Assembly (NCBI GenBank): GCA_020723545.1
Contig: DYIS01000004.1
Span: forward strand, 1-29,879
Source of the DNA: Ktedonobacter racemifer
GTDB lineage: Bacteria; Chloroflexota; DTOL01; JACQYG01
DNA: 29,879 nucleotides
Direction: 5' to 3'
Below, piece by piece: positions 24,666-29,879 of this stretch. The notes beneath the pieces were generated by a model. That model made no database searches. It worked only from the letters and a program-made list of their open reading frames with translations, and was not told the origin of the DNA. How positions within the stretch are numbered: the stretch's first letter is position 1; every line of letters starts with the position of its first letter. The position numbers and the translations under genes were made by a program.

Positions 24666-25745
24666 ATGGCTAAGGCAAGAGTGGGGGTCTACATCTGCCA
24701 CTGCGGCTCCAATATTGCCGGGACCGTGGACGTGCTCAGCCTGGCCCAATACGCGGCCACCCTGGACAACGTCATCGTGGCCCGGGAATACAGGTATACC
24801 TGCTCCAGCACCGGCCAGGAGATGATCAAGAGGGACATCCAGGAATTCGGGCTGGACCGCATCGTGGTGGCGGCCTGCTCGCCCCGCATGCACGAGTTCA
24901 CCTTCCGGGCGGTCCTGGCCGAGGCCGGGCTGAACCCATATTACCTGAACGTGGCCAACATCCGCGAGCACTGCTCCTGGATCACCAAGGATAAGGAGGT
25001 GGGCACGGAGAAGGCCAGGCACCTGATCCGGGGGGCGGTGGCCAGGGTGGTATGGCAGGAGCCCCTGGAGGAGCGGGAGGTGCCGGTGAACCACAGCACG
25101 TTGGTGGTTGGGGGCGGCATCGCTGGCATCCAGGCGGCCTTGACCATCGCCCAGGCGGGGTATAAGGTCTACCTGGTGGAGAAAGACACCTCCATCGGTG
25201 GCCGCATGGCCCAATTGGACAAGACCTTCCCCACCCTGGACTGCTCGGCCTGCATCCTCACCCCCAAGATGGTGACGGTGGCGCGGGAGAAGAACGTCCA
25301 GCTCCTGAGCTACAGCGAGGTGGTGGACGTCTCGGGGTACGTGGGCAATTTCAAGGTCCGGATCAAGCAAAAGCCCCGCTACGTAGACCTGGAGAAGTGT
25401 ACGGGCTGCGGGGAGTGCGTCCCGGTCTGCCCGGTGAAGGTCCCCCACGAGTTCGACCAGCGTCTGAGCCAGCGCAAGGCCATCTACCGTCTCTTCCCCC
25501 AGGCCATACCCAGCGCCTATGCCATTGATAAACGGGGCATCTCCCCCTGTCGGGCCGCCTGCCCGGCAGGGGTGAACGCCCACGGCTATGTGGCCTTGAT
25601 CGGCGAGGGGAAATACGAGGAGGCCCTGGAGCTGATCCGCCGGGACCTACCGTTCCCCGGGGTGTGCGGCCGGGTCTCCACCACCCCTGTGAGACGGCGT
25701 GCAGCCGGGGAGAGGCCGAGGGCGCCGTGGCCATCGCTGCCCTGA
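24666..25745 (+). CDS. hdrA: HdrA-GltD fusion flavoprotein, 5' part (before frameshift)
   Basis: First section of a very large HdrA-like protein, the flavin core of Hdr complexes. Residues 1-140 form the HdrA N-terminal region (VGVYICHCGSNIAGTV). A Rossmann FAD motif VVGGGIAGIQAAL (147-159) and the HdrA signature DCSACILTPKM (192-202) follow, then a ferredoxin motif CTGCGECVPVCP (245-256). From about 290 the protein switches to a GltD/Nfn-type Fe-S entry domain (ISPCRAACPAGVNAHGYV). The true frame ends near 25677: a missing base in a Cys codon (expected GRVCHHPCE) shifts the frame, and the remaining 22 or so codons to the stop at 25745 are not homologous. The rest continues in another frame from 25664. 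Confidence 0.85.
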   Translation: MAKARVGVYICHCGSNIAGTVDVLSLAQYAATLDNVIVAREYRYTCSSTGQEMIKRDIQEFGLDRIVVAACSPRMHEFTFRAVLAEAGLNPYYLNVANIREHCSWITKDKEVGTEKARHLIRGAVARVVWQEPLEEREVPVNHSTLVVGGGIAGIQAALTIAQAGYKVYLVEKDTSIGGRMAQLDKTFPTLDCSACILTPKMVTVAREKNVQLLSYSEVVDVSGYVGNFKVRIKQKPRYVDLEKCTGCGECVPVCPVKVPHEFDQRLSQRKAIYRLFPQAIPSAYAIDKRGISPCRAACPAGVNAHGYVALIGEGKYEEALELIRRDLPFPGVCGRVSTTPVRRRAAGERPRAPWPSLP

Positions 25746-27994
25746 AGCGCTTCGTGGCCGATCATGTGGCCCCTGCCGCCTTCATCCCGCCCAAGCCCCG
25801 AGGCGAGAAAGTGGCGGTGGTAGGGGCGGGGCCAGCGGGGCTCTCGGCAGCCTATCACCTGGCCAGGAACGGCTACGACGTCACCGTCTTCGACGCCCTG
25901 TCGATCCCCGGCGGCATGATGGCGGTGGGCATCCCGGACTACCGCCTGCCCAGAAAGGTGCTGCAAGAGGAGATCGAATACATCAAACGCATGGGCGTGG
26001 ACATCGTCCCCAATACCGTTGTGGGCAAGAACATCACCCTGGAGGAGATCTTTCAGCGCGGCTACAAGGCGATCTTCCTGGGCATTGGCGCCCACCGGAG
26101 CCATAAACTGGGCGTTCCCGGGGAGGAACTGTCGGGGGTGCTCCAGGGGGTCTCCTTCCTGAGGGACTTTAACCTGGGCAAGAAGGTGGAGGTGGGACGG
26201 CGGGTGGCGGTGATCGGCGGCGGTAACACCGCCGTGGACGCCGCGCGGACCGCCCTGCGCCTGGGAGCCGAACAGGTGACCATCGTGTACCGCCGCTCCC
26301 GGGAGGAGATGCCGGTCAACAAGTGGGAAGTAGAAGAGGCGGAGAAGGAGGGGATCGCCATCCGCTTCCTGGCTGCGCCAACTTGGATACTGGGCACGGA
26401 CCGGGTCACCGGCCTAGAATGCATTGGCATGGAGCTGGGAGAGCCGGACCAGAGCGGACGCCGCCGGCCCATACCGATCCCGGGCTCCTCGTTCACGCTG
26501 GAGGCGGACACGGTGATCGCCGCCATCGGGCAGGCGCCAGACCTGACCGTCCTGGGAAAGGCGGTGAAGGCCACCGGGTGGGGCACGATCGAGGCCGACC
26601 CGGAGACATGCGCCACCGCCCAGCCCGGGGTCTTTGCCGGAGGCGACGCGGTGACTGGCGCGGCCACCGTCATCGACGCCGTGGCCGCTGGCAAACGAGC
26701 GGCGGAGTCCATCCACCGCTATTTGCAGGGTCAAGATCTCAGAGAGGGCCGGGCCTTTGACGTGCCCAAGGAGCTCATAGCTCACAAAGAGCTCTCGGAG
26801 GACATGGAGTACGTGCCGCGCCAGGAGGTCCCCACCCTGCCCATTACGGAAAGGCGAAGCAATTTCCGGGAGGTGGAACTGGGCCTCAGCGAGGAAATGG
26901 CCCGACGGGAGGCCGAACGATGCCTGGACTGCGCTGCCTGCGCGGAGTGTTTGCAGTGTGAGGCCGCCTGCGGCCCCAAAGCCATTCGCCACCAGATGAA
27001 AGAGGAGTACGTGGAGCTGGAGGTGGGGGCCATCATCCTGGCCACCGGGCACGAATTCTACAAGCCGCAGGGGTTGCCTCAATATCACTACGGTCGCTTT
27101 CCTAACATCATCGACAGCATGGAGTTCGAGCGCATGTGCAACGCCGCCGGCCCCACGGGCGGTGAGATCCTCCTGGCCGACGGCCGTAAGCCGGAGAGCG
27201 TGGCCTTCATCCACTGCGTGGGCTGCCGCGATGCCCACTCCAACACCTATTGCTCCCGCCTGTGCTGCATGCATGCCATGAAGCAGGCGCACCTGGTCAA
27301 GGAGAAGACGGGGGCGGACGTCTACGAGCTCTACATCGACATCCGGGCTGGTGGCAAGGGGTACGAGGAGTTCTACGAGCGGGTGCAACGGGAAGGGGTG
27401 ATCTTCATCCGGGGCCGCGGCGCAGAGGTGATCCCGGTAGACAACCGGCTGGTGGTGAAGGCCGAGGACACCGGCCTGGGCCGACCCATCATCCTGCCGG
27501 TGGACCTGGTGGTGCTGGTGACCGGCATGGTGGCTCGGGCGGATACGGCAGAGGTGGCCAAGACCTTCCACGTCACCCGGGACAAGGACGGATTCTTCCT
27601 GGAGGCCCATCCCAAGCTGCGGCCCTTCCACACCAATACCGATGGCATCTTCCTGGCCGGCACCTGCCAGGGGCCCAAGGACATCCCCGATACGGTGGCC
27701 CACGCCAATGCCGCAGCCGCTGAGGCATTGGTGTTGCTAGGCCGCGGTCGGGTGACCATCGAGCCCATCATCGCCGAGATCGACCCCGACGTGTGCGCGG
27801 GATGCAAGGTGTGCGTGGAGCTCTGCGCCTACTCCGCCATCGAGTTCGATGCAGAGAGGAAGATCTCCCAGGTCAACGGGGCCCTGTGCAAGGGGTGCGG
27901 CGTTTGCGTGGCGGCCTGCCCTTCGGGCGCGGCCCAGGCCAAGCACTTCAACGACGTCCAGATCATGGCAGAGATAGAGGGGGTGCTAGCGTGA
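25664..27994 (+). CDS. hdrA: HdrA-GltD fusion flavoprotein, 3' part (after frameshift)
   Basis: Continuation of the same protein. Residues 4-13 complete the GltD Fe-S domain ([10 protein letters not shown]). A GltD/NfnB-like NADPH:FAD module follows: FAD motif [17 protein letters not shown] (50-66), NAD(P) motif [18 protein letters not shown] (181-198), [10 protein letters not shown] (208-217) that contacts NADPH in the family, and [17 protein letters not shown]. HdrA then resumes with [57 protein letters not shown] and two C-terminal ferredoxin motifs, [11 protein letters not shown] and [12 protein letters not shown]. With one base restored the whole protein is about 1109 residues, against roughly 650 for a plain HdrA. 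The GTG at 25664 is only the first start codon in this frame and probably not used. It overlaps mvhD by four bases. Confidence 0.85.
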   Translation: MRPGLHHPCETACSRGEAEGAVAIAALKRFVADHVAPAAFIPPKPRGEKVAVVGAGPAGLSAAYHLARNGYDVTVFDALSIPGGMMAVGIPDYRLPRKVLQEEIEYIKRMGVDIVPNTVVGKNITLEEIFQRGYKAIFLGIGAHRSHKLGVPGEELSGVLQGVSFLRDFNLGKKVEVGRRVAVIGGGNTAVDAARTALRLGAEQVTIVYRRSREEMPVNKWEVEEAEKEGIAIRFLAAPTWILGTDRVTGLECIGMELGEPDQSGRRRPIPIPGSSFTLEADTVIAAIGQAPDLTVLGKAVKATGWGTIEADPETCATAQPGVFAGGDAVTGAATVIDAVAAGKRAAESIHRYLQGQDLREGRAFDVPKELIAHKELSEDMEYVPRQEVPTLPITERRSNFREVELGLSEEMARREAERCLDCAACAECLQCEAACGPKAIRHQMKEEYVELEVGAIILATGHEFYKPQGLPQYHYGRFPNIIDSMEFERMCNAAGPTGGEILLADGRKPESVAFIHCVGCRDAHSNTYCSRLCCMHAMKQAHLVKEKTGADVYELYIDIRAGGKGYEEFYERVQREGVIFIRGRGAEVIPVDNRLVVKAEDTGLGRPIILPVDLVVLVTGMVARADTAEVAKTFHVTRDKDGFFLEAHPKLRPFHTNTDGIFLAGTCQGPKDIPDTVAHANAAAAEALVLLGRGRVTIEPIIAEIDPDVCAGCKVCVELCAYSAIEFDAERKISQVNGALCKGCGVCVAACPSGAAQAKHFNDVQIMAEIEGVLA

Positions 27995-28419
27995 GCCAGG
28001 AGTTCGAGCCCAAGATCGTGGGGTTTCTTTGCAACTGGTGTTCCTACTCCGGGGCGGACATGGCTGGCACGGCGCGGATACAATATGCCCCCAACGTCCA
28101 CATCATCCGGGTGATGTGCTCGGGAAGGGTGGACCCCTCTTTCGTCCTGAAAGCCTTCCGGGAGGGGGCGGACGGCGTGCTGGTGGCGGGCTGTCACCCG
28201 GGAGACTGCCACTACACCGCCGGCAACTACAAGACCCTGAGGCGCATGCCGCTCCTGGCCAAGATGCTGGAGCAGTTCGGCATCGAGCCGGGGCGCTTCC
28301 GGCTGGAGTGGGTCAGCGCTGCCGAAGGGGCCAGGTGGGCCCGGGTGGTCAACGAGATGACCGCGACGGTGCAGAAGCTGGGCCCCCTGAATTGGAAGAA
28401 CCATGTAAGGCACACATAG
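27991..28419 (+). CDS. mvhD: MvhD-like [2Fe-2S] electron-transfer protein
   Basis: A 142-residue protein that passes electrons from a hydrogenase or dehydrogenase to HdrA. It shows the FlpD/MvhD family pattern: [12 protein letters not shown] (C14, C17), [10 protein letters not shown] (C43) and GCHPGDCHY (C68, C73), five cysteines that bind one [2Fe-2S] cluster. The GTG at 27991 overlaps the hdrA stop as GTGA; the longer upstream reading is a shadow of hdrA. MvhD usually accompanies group 3c hydrogenases (MvhAG) or formate dehydrogenases, whereas the hydrogenase nearby is of group 3b layout, so the electron donor is open. Confidence 0.93.
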   Translation: MSQEFEPKIVGFLCNWCSYSGADMAGTARIQYAPNVHIIRVMCSGRVDPSFVLKAFREGADGVLVAGCHPGDCHYTAGNYKTLRRMPLLAKMLEQFGIEPGRFRLEWVSAAEGARWARVVNEMTATVQKLGPLNWKNHVRHT

Positions 28420-28433
28420 CCTAAGACATCATC

Positions 28434-28458
28434 TGTCCCGGAGTTCAACTCCGGGACA
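28434..28458. repeat. Perfect 12-bp palindrome between mvhD and hdrC2
   Basis: TGTCCCGGAGTT and AACTCCGGGACA flank a single C. No T-run follows, so it is not a standard terminator; an mRNA-stabilising or processing hairpin inside the operon, or a REP-type element, is more likely. Confidence 0.7.
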
Positions 28459-28493
28459 TCAGGCGGGGGACAACGCAGGGAGGAGGTTGCGCG

Positions 28494-29075
28494 GTGGCAA
28501 AAGCGATAACCCGCAAGGACTTGAGCTATCTCGGAGAGGTCTTCCTACGGCACGTGCAGGCTATCCCTGGTGGGGAGAAGATCAAGCTCTGCATCCAATG
28601 TGGTACCTGTAGCGGCTCCTGTCCCACCAGCTACGCCATGGATTATACCCCACGGGAGATCATCGCCGCCTTAAGGGCTGGCCAACTGGGCAAGGTGCTC
28701 GAGAGCAACACCGTCTGGCTCTGTGCCTCCTGCTATTATTGCACCGTGCGCTGTCCCAGCGGCATCAAGCTGACGGACATAATGTATGAGCTGAAGCGCT
28801 TGGGGATAGAGTACGGGTTGTACGTGCGGGGTGGCATGACGCCGGTCCTCTCCACCACATTCCTGGACATCGTGGATCGGTATGGTCGAAACTTCGAGAC
28901 GGAGCTTTTGGTCCGCCTATTCCTCCGCACCGATCCCCTTAAGCTCCTGGGAACAGCGCCCCTGGGCTTAAGGCTCCTCCGTCGCCGGCGGCTGCCCCTT
29001 TTGCCGGAGAGGATCAAAGGAAGGAACGATCTGGCCAAGATGCTGCAGCACGTCAGAGAACGGGAGGCAGCGTGA
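28494..29075 (+). CDS. hdrC: HdrC-like Fe-S subunit (second copy)
   Basis: A 193-residue second HdrC homologue. Cluster motifs are C33-x2-C36-x2-C39-x3-C43 (CIQCGTCSGSCP) and C77-x2-C80-x2-C83-x3-C87 (CASCYYCTVRCP), with YAMDYTPREI between. It matches the copy at 22628 in the core but differs at both ends. The GTG at 28494 follows AGGGAGGAGG. It lies 74 nt after mvhD, across a palindrome. Its stop overlaps the next start as TGATG. It may form a second electron arm on HdrA or serve a different substrate from the first pair. Confidence 0.93.
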   Translation: MAKAITRKDLSYLGEVFLRHVQAIPGGEKIKLCIQCGTCSGSCPTSYAMDYTPREIIAALRAGQLGKVLESNTVWLCASCYYCTVRCPSGIKLTDIMYELKRLGIEYGLYVRGGMTPVLSTTFLDIVDRYGRNFETELLVRLFLRTDPLKLLGTAPLGLRLLRRRRLPLLPERIKGRNDLAKMLQHVREREAA

Positions 29076-29879
29076 TGCGCTATCTGTACTATCCTGGGTG
29101 TTCCCCTACGACCAGTAACAAGGCCTATGACCTCTCCGCCCGGGCAGTGGGGCGGGCCCTGGGAGTGGAGCTGGTGGAGCTGGACGACTGGAACTGCTGC
29201 GGCGCCACGGCCTATATGTCCGTTCGGGAGCTCAGTTCCTTCGTCATCTCCTCCCGGAACCTGGCACTGGCGGAGAGGCAGGGTGGTGGGGACCTAGTGA
29301 CCGTCTGTAGCGCCTGCCTCACCGTTCTCAATAAGGCTAGCCGTTATATGGCGGAGAACGAAGACCTCCGGAGGGCGGTCAGCGAAGCCTTGGCCCTGGT
29401 CGGCCTGCAATATAGCGGTGGGGTCTGGGCCCGCCATTTCTTGGATATCCTGGTCCATGACGTGGGCCTGGAGTCCATTGCGGAAAAGGCAGTCAACAAG
29501 TTAGGAGGCCTGCGGGTGGCCCCTTATTATGGCTGCCAGGTTAGCCGCCCCTATGGTACATTTGATGATCGAGAGTTCCCGGTGAGCATGGATCGCCTCT
29601 TCTCTCACCTGGGGGCAGAAGTGGTGGACTTTCCCCTCAAGGCCAAGTGCTGTGGCGGCATGCTCGTGAACACCAACGAGGGCGTGGCCTTGAGGCTGAT
29701 CAGGGATCTCTTCGCCTGCGCCGTGGAGAATGAGGCCCAGATTATCGCGACGGCTTGCCCCCTCTGCCACATAAACTTGGAGGCCTACCAGGGGAAGGTC
29801 AATAAGAAGTTTAAGGCCAACTATTCCCTGCCCATTGTCTATTTCACCCAACTGGTGGGCGTGGCCCTGGGGCTCTCCA
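29075..29879 (+). CDS. hdrB: HdrB-like subunit (second copy), cut by the window edge
   Basis: At least 268 residues, open to the right edge without a stop. It begins MRYLYYPGCSPTTSNKAYDL, and both CCG domains are visible: C9, C41-C42 (DWNCCGATA), C78 and C81 in the first; YYGCQVSRPYG, AKCCGGMLVNT and TACPLCHINL in the second. It is a close paralogue of the HdrB at 23218, with the same order and spacing. Start and partner gene overlap by one base. It shows that the HdrC-HdrB pair is duplicated around hdrA-mvhD, and that the operon continues beyond this window. Confidence 0.93.
   Translation, partial: MRYLYYPGCSPTTSNKAYDLSARAVGRALGVELVELDDWNCCGATAYMSVRELSSFVISSRNLALAERQGGGDLVTVCSACLTVLNKASRYMAENEDLRRAVSEALALVGLQYSGGVWARHFLDILVHDVGLESIAEKAVNKLGGLRVAPYYGCQVSRPYGTFDDREFPVSMDRLFSHLGAEVVDFPLKAKCCGGMLVNTNEGVALRLIRDLFACAVENEAQIIATACPLCHINLEAYQGKVNKKFKANYSLPIVYFTQLVGVALGLS

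Noticed and set aside
25660..25700. Programmed ribosomal frameshift in hdrA
   Set aside because: No slippery heptamer or following stem is visible, and the shift hits a conserved Cys codon, so a missing base is simpler.
24480..27703. Minus-strand readings of 367 and 429 codons opposite hdrA
   Set aside because: Both mirror hdrA codons and lack any family motif.
28434..28458. Hairpin as a rho-independent terminator
   Set aside because: No T-run follows and the next gene continues the same functional set.

Overview
The window is about 30 kb of GC-rich bacterial DNA. It is consistent with an anaerobic, probably H2-metabolising member of the Chloroflexota (Anaerolineae or a relative). That placement is an inference from an exported protein with a TPTPTATSTPTETPLP-type linker and membrane anchor, from the glycosidase-like and O-antigen-ligase membrane proteins beside dnaA, and from a NiFe-hydrogenase/Hdr gene set. 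No rRNA, tRNA or CRISPR array was found.

Layout. (1) 71-1754: dnaA, then a 313-nt gap with three same-strand DnaA boxes about 20 bp apart, a likely oriC. (2) 1755-6139: two overlapping genes for membrane-anchored glycoside-hydrolase-like proteins; the second is fused to an O-antigen-ligase/polymerase-like multi-spanning domain. (3) 6240-7386, minus strand: a PAP2-type phosphatase lacking the usual motif-2 His and a small membrane protein whose 3' end runs through a 19-bp perfect inverted repeat. A 336-nt gap with two divergent sigma70-type promoters separates them from the next block. (4) 7723-10692: a UspA-like protein, a 58-codon RCK_C/TrkA_C-like fragment, murI, a winged-helix protein and a radical SAM protein. 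(5) 10760-15555, minus strand: exported Ig-like protein, pth and mfd, with overlapping or nearly abutting ends. (6) 15806-16841: an ECF sigma factor overlapping a possible membrane anti-sigma partner.

(7) 17032 to the window end is the most interesting part. A four-gene NiFe hydrogenase in the beta-gamma-delta-alpha order of group 3b (NAD(P)-linked, sulfhydrogenase-type) enzymes is followed by a stand-alone cyclic-nucleotide-binding-fold protein and a rho-independent terminator. A second transcription unit then starts from a consensus promoter: an Lrp/AsnC regulator, a small Cys-rich protein, HdrC, HdrB, a second CNB-fold protein, a very large HdrA with an internal GltD/NfnB-like NADPH:FAD module (interrupted by a one-base frameshift), MvhD, and a second HdrC-HdrB pair cut by the window edge.

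Working model (inference): H2 electrons enter at the hydrogenase and can reach NAD(P) through the gamma flavoprotein. MvhD and the two HdrBC arms feed an HdrA core carrying two flavin modules, one HdrA-like and one NADPH-type. This would be a candidate electron-bifurcating or confurcating complex joining H2, NAD(P)H, ferredoxin and unknown thiol/disulfide or carbon substrates. The hydrogenase and lrp promoters share the same layout, with a CRP/FNR-like TGTGA-N6-TCACA element centred on the -10 box, so the two units are probably co-regulated.
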